Assembly (NCBI RefSeq): GCF_958431955.1 | Contig: NZ_CAUASN010000013.1 | Coordinates: 1-64,000, forward strand | Reading direction: 5' to 3' | DNA length: 64,000 bases | Source of the DNA: an uncultured Adlercreutzia sp. | GTDB lineage: Bacteria > Actinomycetota > Coriobacteriia > Coriobacteriales > Eggerthellaceae | Shown here: positions 8,346-15,889 of the stretch, piece by piece | How the letters are laid out: the number at the start of each line of letters is the position of its first letter | Numbering within the stretch: the first letter of the stretch is position 1 | Translations under genes and position numbers: made by a program | The notes under the pieces: generated by a model | The model's database searches: none | What the model saw: only the letters and a program-made list of their open reading frames with translations | What the model was told of the DNA's origin: nothing

Positions 8346-9362
8346 ATGAAACGAGTGCTCATCTTCCTCGCCATCACCTTCAGCATCACCTACGCCTACG
8401 AGTTCCTCGTGGTATACCCCCTGGCAGCGGGCACGGCGCCCTACGTAAGCGAATTCGTCTCGCCGACGCTGGCCTACATGGGGGCCGTGGCGCTCGTCAT
8501 GCTCTTCCCCGCCCTGGGAGTGGTGCTCACGCGCGTGGTGACGCGCGAGGGATTCAAGAACTGCGTGCTGAAGCCGGCGCCACCCCGGCAATCGCTGCCC
8601 TGGTTCGCCGTGGCGTGGTTCGGGCCGATTCTTCTGGTGTTGGCCGGGGGAGCCGTGTACTACCTGCTGTTTCCCGGAGACTTCGACGCCGCCCTCACCT
8701 CCTTCGTGGAAGCGCAGCGGGCCGCCGCCGTGGCGAACGGCACCGACTCGGCGGCCCTTGCGGCCTTCGACGAGGCCGCGGCCGCGCCCCTCGCGATGGT
8801 CGTCAGCCTCCTCGGGGCCTGCGCCATCGCGCCGGCGCTCAACATCTTCACCACCTTCGGCGAGGAATGGGGCTGGCGCGGCTACCTCATGCCGAAGCTG
8901 GCATCCAGGTTTTCCATCGTGCCCACGCTGGTAATCACGGGCGTTATCTGGGGCCTGTGGCACGCACCCATCGTGGCGCTCGGGCACAACTACGGAACCG
9001 GCTACCCCACCGAGCCCTGGGGCGGCATCCTGGCGATGTGCGCCTGGTGCGTGGTTTTGGCCGTGTTCCTCGGCTACGTGACCATCCGCACCCGTTCCAC
9101 TTTCGCGGCGGCCATCGGCCACGGCGCGCTGAACGGATCGGTGAACCTCGTCACCATCTGCTCGATCTCAGGCGGCAATCCCTTCGTGGGACCTTTGTGC
9201 ACGGGCATCGTGGGCGGCCTTCCGCTGCTGGCCGTGGCGGTCCTCATGCTGTGGGACCTGCGCCGCCGCGAGAAAGCCGGCACCCTGCACGTCCCCGAAG
9301 CCGGCCTCCCCGACGGCGTGCGGAAATCCGATATAATCGAGAAGCTCCCTCCCCTGGAATAG
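8346..9362 (+). CDS. CPBP-family intramembrane metalloprotease
   Basis: 338 aa, about eight membrane spans. The Abi/CPBP core has the glutamate-arginine motif EEWGWR (residues 173-178) and the second-helix motif WGLWHAP with His206, followed by a third conserved region GHGALNGSVN. These residues form the zinc site of CAAX-type proteases inside the membrane. In bacteria such proteins are linked to bacteriocin self-immunity and peptide maturation; the substrate here is unknown. The start at 8346 follows CTAGGAGG. It is controlled from the shared promoter region with the divergent GntR operon. Confidence 0.88.
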   Translation: MKRVLIFLAITFSITYAYEFLVVYPLAAGTAPYVSEFVSPTLAYMGAVALVMLFPALGVVLTRVVTREGFKNCVLKPAPPRQSLPWFAVAWFGPILLVLAGGAVYYLLFPGDFDAALTSFVEAQRAAAVANGTDSAALAAFDEAAAAPLAMVVSLLGACAIAPALNIFTTFGEEWGWRGYLMPKLASRFSIVPTLVITGVIWGLWHAPIVALGHNYGTGYPTEPWGGILAMCAWCVVLAVFLGYVTIRTRSTFAAAIGHGALNGSVNLVTICSISGGNPFVGPLCTGIVGGLPLLAVAVLMLWDLRRREKAGTLHVPEAGLPDGVRKSDIIEKLPPLE

Positions 9363-9370
9363 GACGACCG

Positions 9371-9634
9371 ATGATTCCTCGCATTAAACAGCTCGAGACC
9401 TTGCCGAACCTCATGCTTCGCGTGCGATTCGATGACAACCGCGTTGTCCTTTACGACGTGGGCGAAGATGCGGATGCTATTCCCTCTTACCGGCCCCTCG
9501 CAACGCTGACAGGCCTCTTCGCCCAAGCTCAATTGGATCAAAGTCGCACCTGCGTATTCTGGAACGATGAGATCGACCTTCCCAGTGATGCCATTTACGA
9601 ATACGGGCGGGAACTGGCTCCAGCCGACAGATAG
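9371..9634 (+). CDS. DUF2442 small protein
   Basis: 87 aa, matching the DUF2442 pattern: short strands around VRFDDNRVVLYDVGED, then FAQAQLDQSRTCVFWNDEIDLPSDAIYEYG. It lies 8 bp after the protease gene, so it is probably co-transcribed. It faces a ParE-type toxin gene; DUF2442 proteins are often found beside DUF4160/toxin-like genes, but no partner is seen here. Function unknown. Confidence 0.75.
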   Translation: MIPRIKQLETLPNLMLRVRFDDNRVVLYDVGEDADAIPSYRPLATLTGLFAQAQLDQSRTCVFWNDEIDLPSDAIYEYGRELAPADR

Positions 9635-9651
9635 AGCTCACTTGTCCCATC

Positions 9652-9693
9652 GCGAGCGGGCCGTCGAAGTAAGGCCCTCAACGGCCCGCTCGC
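9652..9693. terminator. Hairpin between convergent genes
   Basis: A 13-bp perfect stem GCGAGCGGGCCGT (9652-9664) with ACGGCCCGCTCGC (9681-9693) between convergent DUF2442 and toxin genes. There is no T-run, so it may be a weak or Rho-assisted terminator. Confidence 0.5.
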
Positions 9694-9714
9694 ACGCCCC
9701 GACATAGACGTCCG

Positions 9715-10050
9715 TCACTCATCGTCGCCCTCATCCCAATCGATGAGGGCGAAATCGTCGATATCCCGGCGCGTATGGATGACGCGCCAAACAGTGAGCG
9801 CATTGTCGTCGTAGGTACAGAACACGCGATAGCTCCCAACGAGCCATGTGCGAAAGCTGCGTCGGCCAAGCGATTCATCGATAAAGGGCCTTCCGAGCGT
9901 CGGCATGTCGCAAAGTTCCTTCACGGCGGCTCGTATGCTCTCGTACGTTTGTCGCGCAGAGGCTGGGTTTCGGCACACCTCGCCCACGTAAATGACGATC
10001 GACTCCAAATCGAATGCAGCGCGGGGCCGGTAAACGGGCTCGCGCATCAT
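9715..10050 (-). CDS. RelE/ParE-family toxin
   Basis: About 111 aa. The ParE/RelE fold is suggested by YRPRAAFDLESIVIYV, the LGRPF block and the C-terminal strands RTWLVGSYRVFCTYDDNALTVWRVIHTRRDID, typical of ParE-like toxins. The start overlaps the antitoxin stop (ATGATG with TGA inside), so translation is coupled; 10050 is preferred and 10047 is possible. Target (gyrase for ParE, ribosome for RelE) cannot be told from sequence. The paired antitoxin gene lies directly upstream. Confidence 0.85.
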   Translation of the reverse strand: MMREPVYRPRAAFDLESIVIYVGEVCRNPASARQTYESIRAAVKELCDMPTLGRPFIDESLGRRSFRTWLVGSYRVFCTYDDNALTVWRVIHTRRDIDDFALIDWDEGDDE

Positions 10051-10334
10051 GCCCCCCAAACTTCGAAAATACGTTCCATAGCCTCGTCGAGCGACGTTTG
10101 GGACACCGTCTCCTTGCGGTACTTCGCCTCGATCTCCGCCTCGCGAAGCTTGTGGACGTAGCGCTCATGCTGCCGCTGCTCCTCGTAGGCCGCGCAGTCT
10201 ATAACCACAAGGCTCGCCTTCCCGTTCTTCGTCATGAAAATGGGCTGTTGGGTTTCCCGGGCCTGAGCGCAGACATCATTGAGCTCGGTGCGCAAATCGC
10301 TGATGGGGCGAATGAGGGGCACTGCCGCGGTCAT
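10047..10334 (-). CDS. Phd/YefM-type antitoxin
   Basis: 95 aa. The N-terminus PLIRPISDLRTELNDVCAQARETQQPIFMTKNGKASLVVIDCAAYEE is the Phd/YefM DNA-binding fold, followed by a charged helical tail that would wrap the toxin. The start at 10334 follows AGAGGTGAT. It is the first gene of the toxin-antitoxin operon and should autoregulate through the AT-rich operator immediately upstream. Confidence 0.87.
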   Translation of the reverse strand: MTAAVPLIRPISDLRTELNDVCAQARETQQPIFMTKNGKASLVVIDCAAYEEQRQHERYVHKLREAEIEAKYRKETVSQTSLDEAMERIFEVWGA

Positions 10335-10340
10335 AGAATC

Positions 10341-10387
10341 ACCTCTATAAATAGGTAATAAATTTATCTATAATTTTATCATAGATA
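10341..10387 (-). promoter_or_regulatory. AT-rich operator region of the toxin-antitoxin operon
   Basis: A strongly AT-rich block in GC-rich DNA. It contains an inverted repeat TATCTAT (10365-10371) / ATAGATA (10381-10387) and a CTATAAATAG palindrome near 10345-10354. The position directly upstream of the antitoxin fits autoregulation. No clear -35/-10 pair was picked. Confidence 0.55.
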
Positions 10388-10444
10388 GCATAAGACTTCA
10401 AGGGATAACGCGAAAAGGCGCTCAGCGGAGAAGCATCGGCCAGC

Positions 10445-11638
10445 TTAGAAGGTCGCCACGCCGTCGAGCAGCGGCTCGATGTAGGCGAGCGGGGCGACGC
10501 GGACGCGCCCGCACCACGGAGCGCCTTCGGGTGCGAGCAGGCCCGGCTTGGGAACGATCATGGTGACGGTAACGTCGGCGCGCACCGTGTCGGCGGCGGC
10601 TGCGCCCGTCTGGGCCGAAAGGCCGCTCGGCACGTCGGCGGCCACCACGACCGTACCGCCGTTGCGGGCGTCGTTCACAGTGCGAATCCACCCGTCGAAG
10701 GGGGCCTTTACCGCATCGTGGGAGAAGCCCGTGCCGAGAATGGCGTCGATGGCGAGGGGCGCCGCCTCTAAAAGACTGGCGATTTCCCCGGCGTCGGGCG
10801 CGACGAGCACCGCGCTGCGATCGCCGAGCGCCGAGCAGGTCCGCAACGCCGCCGAACGGGCCGGCTCGGCCGTCAGATCCTCGGGAGCACGGGCCGTCAC
10901 CACGCGCACGGGAATGTCCCACCGATCCAGGTACTCGGCGGCCACCCAGCCGTCTCCCCCGTTGTTGCCGTTGCCGCAGAAGATGACGATGGGGCCTTCC
11001 CCTTCCAGCATCTTGCGCGCCTCGAAGGCCAGAAAGCGGCCCGCGCGGCGCATGAGCGTATCGAGCGGCGTGCCGGCAGCGGCGATAGCCTGCTCCAGCG
11101 CCACCACCGCAGGCACATCGAGCACCGGCGGCTCAAAGGGCGTGACCGCCTCGGCCACGGGCCGGTAGGCCTCCACGAGCCGCGGCAGCGACCACACGGC
11201 GTTGGCGGGGCTCGTGGACGGCAGCTTCTCCGCGCCTATTCCCGTGTCGGGCTCGCACAGCTTCCCGTAGAGCCGCGCCGAGGTGGCACCCGTGCAGAAC
11301 ACGCGCCGCACAGGCACCGTGCCCAGAATACGCGCAAGATCGTTGGGACGCGCGTTGGCGATGGAGGCGTCGGAGGCGCCCTCGATGTCGCAGGAGGCCA
11401 GCACGTCCCACAGCGCTATATGGTGGCGCAGCAGCAAATCGGTGCGCTCGGCGTTGTCCTCGGGCACCGGCTCGTCAAACAGTGCCGCCAGCACCGGCCA
11501 GAAGCGGTTGCGCGAATGCCCGTAGAAGAACGCCGCCTCCCGCGAGGCCGGCGAGGGCATGGTTCCCAGCACGAGCACCTCCGAGCGCCCATCGAACACC
11601 GGCTCGATGCCGTGCTCGATATGCTCCACCTGCGCCAT
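10445..11638 (-). CDS. Fusion: HDG-type DNA glycosylase plus NAD(P)HX epimerase
   Basis: 397 aa with two unrelated domains. Residues 1-170 match the family 6 DNA-deoxyinosine (hypoxanthine)/uracil glycosylases: VLVLGTMPSPASREAAFFYGHSRNRFWPVL and a C-terminal LPSTSPAN block. Residues about 175-397 match the YjeF N-terminal domain (NnrE): GNGNNGGDGWVAAEYL, IDAILGTGF, VVAADVPSGL and VTMIVPKPGLL. NnrE interconverts R- and S-NAD(P)HX, damaged hydrated cofactors, for a dehydratase (NnrD) normally fused at its C-terminus. NnrD is absent here. Both activities repair damage, one to DNA bases and one to cofactors. The single reading frame, strong GGGAGG and ATG at 11638 argue for a real fusion. Confidence 0.87.
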   Translation of the reverse strand: MAQVEHIEHGIEPVFDGRSEVLVLGTMPSPASREAAFFYGHSRNRFWPVLAALFDEPVPEDNAERTDLLLRHHIALWDVLASCDIEGASDASIANARPNDLARILGTVPVRRVFCTGATSARLYGKLCEPDTGIGAEKLPSTSPANAVWSLPRLVEAYRPVAEAVTPFEPPVLDVPAVVALEQAIAAAGTPLDTLMRRAGRFLAFEARKMLEGEGPIVIFCGNGNNGGDGWVAAEYLDRWDIPVRVVTARAPEDLTAEPARSAALRTCSALGDRSAVLVAPDAGEIASLLEAAPLAIDAILGTGFSHDAVKAPFDGWIRTVNDARNGGTVVVAADVPSGLSAQTGAAAADTVRADVTVTMIVPKPGLLAPEGAPWCGRVRVAPLAYIEPLLDGVATF

Positions 11639-11850
11639 GGGGCCCTCCCTTCACTTGCACCTTGCGCGCCGGCAAAGGCGTTTTCCCGGAAAACTATAAT
11701 ACGGAATCCCCAAAAATCGAATGCGATAAGCGCGCAAGAAGGCAACTTGTCGAACATCCTTCATGCAGAATGCTCGATAGCCGTACCAGAGCCGCCAGCT
11801 TGCACGCACTCGACAATCCTTTCCTCAAGCGCCCGCCAAAAAACGAAGTC

Positions 11851-11881
11851 TTGACTTAGAGTTTACTCGAAGTTTTACCGT
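11851..11881 (+). promoter_or_regulatory. MerR-type operator/promoter of the cupin gene
   Basis: TTGACT (11851-11856), then a dyad ACTTAGAGT-TT-ACTCGAAGT (11854-11873, one mismatch per arm pair), ending beside a weak -10 region at 11876-11881. The long spacer filled by a dyad is characteristic of MerR-family activation. The MerR regulator is not adjacent. Confidence 0.7.
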
Positions 11882-11913
11882 TGGAACCAAGATTCCGTCG
11901 GAAAGGAACCCTC

Positions 11914-12375
11914 ATGACCAAAGTAGTCCAAACCGCCGGCCGCGATGCGCTCGGCACCGAGAACCCGGAGGCGCACGGCGGTCTGTTCGGCCTGGGCGCC
12001 CCCAACGACGCCTACGCGCAGTACTTCACGGGACGCTCGTACCTCAATCCGCTGACCGACCCCGCGCAGACCCAGTTCATCGCCAACGTCACCTTCGAGC
12101 CCGGCTGCCGCAACAACTGGCACATCCATCACGCCGCCGAGGGCGGCGGCCAGATCCTGCTCGTCACCGATGGGCGCGGCTGGTACCAGGAGTGGGACCA
12201 GGATGCCCGGGCGCTGCTGCCGGGGGACGTGGTGTACATCCCCGCGAACGTGAAGCACTGGCACGGGGCGGCGGCCGACAGCTGGATGAGCCACGTGGCC
12301 TTCGAGGCCCCGGGCACCGAGTGCGCCAACGAGTGGTGCGAGCCCGTCACCGACGAAGAGTACGCCGCACTGTAA
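11914..12375 (+). CDS. Cupin-domain protein
   Basis: 153 aa single cupin domain. Metal-binding motif 1 reads WHIHHAAEGGGQILLVTDGRG and motif 2 reads LLPGDVVYIPANVKHWHGA. The N-terminal ENPEAHGGLFGLGAPNDAYAQYFTGRSYLNPL resembles the small cupins (sometimes paired with carboxymuconolactone decarboxylases) found under aldehyde- or thiol-stress MerR regulators, and a MerR-type promoter is present here. Enzymatic role uncertain, perhaps an oxidoreductase or detoxifying isomerase. The start at 11914 follows GAAAGGAA. Confidence 0.85.
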   Translation: MTKVVQTAGRDALGTENPEAHGGLFGLGAPNDAYAQYFTGRSYLNPLTDPAQTQFIANVTFEPGCRNNWHIHHAAEGGGQILLVTDGRGWYQEWDQDARALLPGDVVYIPANVKHWHGAAADSWMSHVAFEAPGTECANEWCEPVTDEEYAAL

Positions 12376-12390
12376 GGCGACGGCGAGCGA

Positions 12391-12423
12391 AAGCCCCCGA
12401 GCTGACACTCGACTCGGGGGCTT
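12391..12423 (+). terminator. Terminator-like hairpin after cupin gene
   Basis: Stem AAGCCCCCGAG (12391-12401) with CTCGGGGGCTT (12413-12423), an 11-nt loop, then TTAATT-type AT-rich sequence. Confidence 0.75.
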
Positions 12424-12430
12424 AATTGGC

Positions 12431-12459
12431 TTCTAACATTTTCTAACATTTTCTAACAT
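12431..12459 (+). repeat. Three tandem 10-bp repeats
   Basis: TTCTAACATT occurs three times head to tail (12431-12440, 12441-12450, 12451-12459, the last lacking its final T). The period is about one helical turn, and the block lies upstream of the MOSC promoter. Confidence 0.85.
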
Positions 12460-12491
12460 AGTGCCAGTCCGGATAGCCCAATTATTCTCTC

Positions 12492-12520
12492 TTGCAAATA
12501 GTCTAGCGGTTCGCTAGAAT
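12492..12520 (+). promoter_or_regulatory. Promoter of the MOSC gene with internal dyad
   Basis: TTGCAA (12492-12497), 17 bp, TAGAAT (12515-12520). A perfect 6-bp dyad CTAGCG-GTT-CGCTAG (12503-12517) fills the spacer and overlaps the -10, so a repressor site is likely. Transcription would start near 12527, giving a leader of about 105 nt. Confidence 0.65.
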
Positions 12521-12574
12521 TTTCTTGCGCCGAGAAGTTCCCCCTTCGCCGTCGTGCAGCGGGCTGGGGGCGTG

Positions 12575-12635
12575 TTCCGTGCACCGGGCAGGTCGAGAGT
12601 GGCGCACGGCCTGTCGCCTGCGAGAAAGGTGCATG
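12575..12635 (+). promoter_or_regulatory. Structured leader, candidate molybdenum-cofactor riboswitch
   Basis: TGCACC (12580-12585) can pair with GGTGCA (12628-12633), which contains the ribosome site and start codon. Inside it GCAGG (12588-12592) can pair with CCTGC (12617-12621). Moco riboswitches are known to precede molybdenum-cofactor and MOSC genes, but I could not confirm the consensus by eye. Confidence 0.3.
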
Positions 12636-13067
12636 ATGGGCGTTATCAAAGCCGTGTGCACAAGCGATGTCAAGGGAATCCAGAAAACCGAGCAGGCCGC
12701 TATCGAGCTTCGGCCCGATTGGGGCATCGAGGGCGATGCCCACGCCGCGCCGTGGCACCGCCAGGTGAGCCTTCTGTCCTACGAGCAGATCGAGGCCTTC
12801 AAGAATCGTGGCGCCGAAGTGGGCAACGGTGCATTCGGCGAGAACATCATCGTGGAGGGCTTCGATCTGAAGAACCTTCCCATCGGCACACGCTTCGCCT
12901 GCAACGACGTGGTGCTGGAGCTGACCCAGATCGGCAAGCAGTGCCACGCCCACTGCGCCATCTACCACCAGATGGGCGACTGCATCATGCCCCGCGAGGG
13001 CGTGTTCTGCAAAGTCATCGAAGGCGGCACCATCGCCCCCGGCGATGCCATCGAGATCGCAGGATAG
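12633..13067 (+). CDS. MOSC-domain protein
   Basis: 144 aa, a stand-alone MOSC domain: GIEGDAHAAPWHRQVSLLSYEQIEAF, GAFGENIIVEGFDLKNLPIGTRF, LELTQIGKQCHAHC and MPREGVFCKVIEGG. MOSC proteins bind or transfer sulfur for molybdenum-cofactor enzymes; stand-alone versions accompany molybdopterin and formate dehydrogenase genes. A Cys at the CHAHC block would be the sulfur carrier candidate. Two overlapping ATGs (12633, 12636) follow GAAAGG. No other cofactor gene is adjacent; the nearby nickel-metallochaperone gene hypB fits an anaerobic metalloenzyme context. Confidence 0.85.
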   Translation: MMGVIKAVCTSDVKGIQKTEQAAIELRPDWGIEGDAHAAPWHRQVSLLSYEQIEAFKNRGAEVGNGAFGENIIVEGFDLKNLPIGTRFACNDVVLELTQIGKQCHAHCAIYHQMGDCIMPREGVFCKVIEGGTIAPGDAIEIAG

Positions 13068-13095
13068 CTCGCGACGGACAACCGAAGGCCCCTGG

Positions 13096-13195
13096 AATTT
13101 CTGCGTACGCACGAATTTCGACTCTTTTATGAGAAATTTCGTCGTACGCAGAAATTTTGTTTTATTCTGCGATAATTGCGCCGTACGCAGAAATT
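13096..13195 (+). promoter_or_regulatory. Promoter/operator region of HipB-like gene with three 14-bp repeats
   Basis: CGTACGCAGAAATT occurs at 13143-13156 and 13182-13195, and inverted at 13096-13109. A -10-like GATAAT sits at 13171-13176 between the last two. The arrangement fits cooperative autorepression by the small HTH protein encoded next. Confidence 0.65.
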
Positions 13196-13206
13196 AAAGG
13201 AGAGCC

Positions 13207-13425
13207 ATGAGCCCCGTTTACACCTCGAAAGACCTTGGAGCAACCATCCGCGCCGAGCGGAAACGCCAAAAACTCACCCAAACCGAACTGGCAAACTTGT
13301 GTGCTGTCAGTCTCTCCTTCATTTCCAACCTAGAAAACGGCAAGGCAACGGCGGAGCTTGAGAAGGCCTTGAAGGTGCTGAGCACCCTCGGCCTCGATAT
13401 CGCGATCACGAAGCGAGGCGAATAG
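13207..13425 (+). CDS. HipB-like XRE transcriptional regulator, no toxin partner
   Basis: 72 aa Cro/C1-type HTH: LGATIRAERKRQKLTQTELANLCAVSLSFISNLENGKATAELEKALKVLSTLGLDIAITKRG. This closely follows HipB/Y4mF-type antitoxin regulators that end in the strand LDIAI. The normal downstream HipA kinase is missing: the gene meets hypB tail to tail with 2 bp between the stop codons. Start after AAAGGAGAG. Either a TA remnant or a stand-alone repressor acting on its repeat-rich promoter. Confidence 0.82.
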   Translation: MSPVYTSKDLGATIRAERKRQKLTQTELANLCAVSLSFISNLENGKATAELEKALKVLSTLGLDIAITKRGE

Positions 13426-13427
13426 AG

Positions 13428-14105
13428 CTACTTCACCTTCTCGGCGCGCTGTGCCTCGAGCCAGTCCACCAGCTCGGGGATGCCTTCGTGGGTGCGGGCG
13501 CTCGTGACGAAGATGTCGAGTGCGGGGTTCAAAAGGCGCGCCTGCTCCTTGAGGCGGTCCATGTCGAAGTCCTCGTTCAAGGGCAGGTAGTCGCACTTGG
13601 TGACGATGAGCGCGTCCACGGCGGCGAACATGGGCGGGTACTTCATCACCTTGTCCCATCCCTCGGGAACCGAGAGCAGCATGACCCGGGTGTGTGCCCC
13701 GGTGTCGAAGTCGGCCGGGCACACGAGGTTGCCGATGTTCTCCAGGAACAGGTAGCCGAAGCGGTCGCCCCCGAAGGCCTCGAAGGCCATCTCCACCATG
13801 CCCATCTCCACGTGGCACACGCCGCGGGTGTTGAGCTCCACCGACTCCACGCCGGCCTCCTTGATCTTGAGCGCGTCCACGTCGCTCTCGAGGTCCGCCT
13901 CGATGACGCCGAGCGCCTCCACGCCGCGGCTGCGCAGCTCCTTGATGATGGCGAGCAGGATGGTGGTCTTGCCGGCGCCCGGGCTCGCCATCACGTCCAC
14001 GAAGAACGTGCCCTCCTCGGCGCGCGCGGTGCGGAACGCGTCGGCCGCCTCGTCGTTGGCCGCCAGGATGTTCTTCTTCACTTCGATAACGCGCTTGTTG
14101 TCCAC
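13428..14105 (-). CDS. hypB: Nickel incorporation GTPase HypB
   Basis: 225 aa. Walker A is SPGAGKTT (residues 41-48), followed by GVIEADLESDVDALKIKEAGV, the metal-site region NTRGVCHVEMGM, ENIGNLVCPADFD and the guanine-binding VTKCDYLP. HypB loads nickel into [NiFe]-hydrogenases with HypA. It lacks the histidine-rich stretch of nickel-storing forms and the N-terminal CXXCGC motif. HypA and the other hyp genes are not in the window, so it is an isolated locus. The start is GTG (14105) with GGAGAT. Confidence 0.93.
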   Translation of the reverse strand: MDNKRVIEVKKNILAANDEAADAFRTARAEEGTFFVDVMASPGAGKTTILLAIIKELRSRGVEALGVIEADLESDVDALKIKEAGVESVELNTRGVCHVEMGMVEMAFEAFGGDRFGYLFLENIGNLVCPADFDTGAHTRVMLLSVPEGWDKVMKYPPMFAAVDALIVTKCDYLPLNEDFDMDRLKEQARLLNPALDIFVTSARTHEGIPELVDWLEAQRAEKVK

Positions 14106-14303
14106 GAGGATCTCCTTCGCTCAAGGCCGGCGCCGCCGCTGCGGCGCAACTGCTTTTTCTCTCGTAGCCATAGTAACCGCGCGACCCCCTTCCGCGCAAT
14201 TCACAATGGGAATCGGCTATGCAGATTGCCAGAATCGTCCATGCAGATTTTGCAACCGGCCTCTTAGAAGATGACGAAGATGCCCGCTTGTCCCCGCGCG
14301 ATG

Positions 14304-15800
14304 CTAATCTTGGGAGGCAGCCGCCGTAACCAAGTCGATGAGATCCTCCTTGGAGTGAATATCGAGCTTCTGGTAGATGTGCTTGATATGCGTTGCCACC
14401 GTGTTCTTCGAGATGAACAGTTTCTCGCGAATATAGGGACGGCTGCGGCCCTGGGCCAGGAGAAACGCTATCTCAGTCTCACGATCGGACAGGCTGAAGC
14501 GCTCCTGCAAGCGCAGGCAGCCTTCCATAAGCGCGCGCTCCACCGCGTTTGTTCCAGAAAGCTGCTCGCCATCCTCGATCGGCTTTCCGGAAGGAGCCAC
14601 GATGCCGGCAAACGAGACAAGGCAGACGAGCAGCAGCCCCACGGTAGTGAGTGATACGCCCGCGGCAACGCACGCCTCGCCCCCGATATTCCCCACAAGC
14701 ACGCCCAGCTGCACCGCGCCGTTAAGCAGTCCCACACCCAAAACCGCCGGCACCTTCCCCTGCTTGGCGAGTGTCAGCGCGAAGAGGTAGACGAGCACCT
14801 GGATAAGCGAATCAAGCGTCGCGCTGATGGCGCTGGCAGCAAATCCCGGCCAGAGACCCGGCATCTCCCGCAGCACAAGTGTCGCCACGGTAAAGGGCAC
14901 GGCCCATCGAAACAGCCCCGAGAAGCTCACCTTCTTCGAGAAGAAGACGATGGCCACCCCCAGAGCAACGCTGGCCAAGCTGGAGAGAAGCATGGCGACA
15001 TCGAAATCAATGAGCGCGTGAAGACCATCACGCGTTTCCGCAAGCGAGGAAAGCCAGCCTACCGACATATAGAGCACTCCCAGTACGAGCATCACGCGAA
15101 GGAGATAGAACCTCCATACTCGCTCGATCGGACTCCGACCACCACTACCCTCGTCGATGTGGGGCTCACCGCAAAACGGTTCCTCCTTGCACGCGACATC
15201 CTCAAACCGCACCCTCGTCTCACCGCCACGCACGCACAAAAGGAGCAGAACGCCCGATGCCAAGGGAAGAAACATCGTTGCCATCAGCCCCGCCGGCCCC
15301 TGCAAGTGGGGAAAGACCACCCCACACGGCACGATAATCACAGAGGAAAGGGGGATGGCCACTTCCAGCTCTTCGATATCAAGCGCCATGAGCGCCTGAG
15401 CCCACAGTAGGCTGAGCAGAGCATAACCTATACCCGTAAGCAGTCCGCCCGCTCCCGAAAGCATTGGAACCCCTACGCCCAGATACGAAAGCATCGTGCC
15501 AACCGCCATCAAAAGCGGTGCTCCCAGACGCAAGGGCAACCACAGCGATGAGGCTCGGGGGATGCGGCTGAGAACCGCACCGCCAATGAGGAACACGATC
15601 ACCACCGCCGCAGCCGAAGCGAGCCATGACGCGTCGGCATTAATGGACTGCCCCTGACGCTCGGAGAACAGCGCCGAGGTGGAGTACGAGCAGTACAGCC
15701 ATGCCCAAACGAGCCCAATGCCCATGTAGCGCAGCTTGAAGGCAGATTCAATATACCCAAATGATGCCAAAGCTCTTCCCTGAGCTATCGCCCTCTTCAC
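14304..15800 (-). CDS. Membrane-bound LuxR-family regulator (12-span type)
   Basis: 498 aa. About 12 hydrophobic segments cover residues 25-410, followed by a C-terminal LuxR helix-turn-helix: FSLSDRETEIAFLLAQGRSRPYIREKLFISKNTVATHIKHIYQKLDIHSKEDLIDLV. This architecture is abundant in Eggerthellaceae, where the genes sit beside the reductases they are thought to control. Here it is divergent from a Tat flavoprotein gene with a 284-bp shared upstream region. The signal may be a small molecule sensed by the membrane domain. The start is GTG at 15800 with GGGGAG. Confidence 0.88.
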   Translation of the reverse strand: MKRAIAQGRALASFGYIESAFKLRYMGIGLVWAWLYCSYSTSALFSERQGQSINADASWLASAAAVVIVFLIGGAVLSRIPRASSLWLPLRLGAPLLMAVGTMLSYLGVGVPMLSGAGGLLTGIGYALLSLLWAQALMALDIEELEVAIPLSSVIIVPCGVVFPHLQGPAGLMATMFLPLASGVLLLLCVRGGETRVRFEDVACKEEPFCGEPHIDEGSGGRSPIERVWRFYLLRVMLVLGVLYMSVGWLSSLAETRDGLHALIDFDVAMLLSSLASVALGVAIVFFSKKVSFSGLFRWAVPFTVATLVLREMPGLWPGFAASAISATLDSLIQVLVYLFALTLAKQGKVPAVLGVGLLNGAVQLGVLVGNIGGEACVAAGVSLTTVGLLLVCLVSFAGIVAPSGKPIEDGEQLSGTNAVERALMEGCLRLQERFSLSDRETEIAFLLAQGRSRPYIREKLFISKNTVATHIKHIYQKLDIHSKEDLIDLVTAAASQD

Positions 15801-15868
15801 CGGCTCCCCCCTTACGAAAACATACAGAACATCACGCAGCCCGAGGTATTGCCATGCAAGTTCTCCTA

Positions 15869-15889
15869 GGGGAAAGTATACCGTTCCCC
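15869..15889. promoter_or_regulatory. Candidate operator between LuxR regulator and flavoprotein genes
   Basis: Inverted repeat GGGGAA (15869-15874) / TTCCCC (15884-15889) around a central GTATAC, within the divergent intergenic region. TTCCCC recurs about 65 bp downstream. Binding by the adjacent LuxR protein is inference. Confidence 0.4.

Noticed and set aside
12431..12459. CRISPR-like array
   Set aside because: 10-bp repeats directly abutting without spacers; not a CRISPR.
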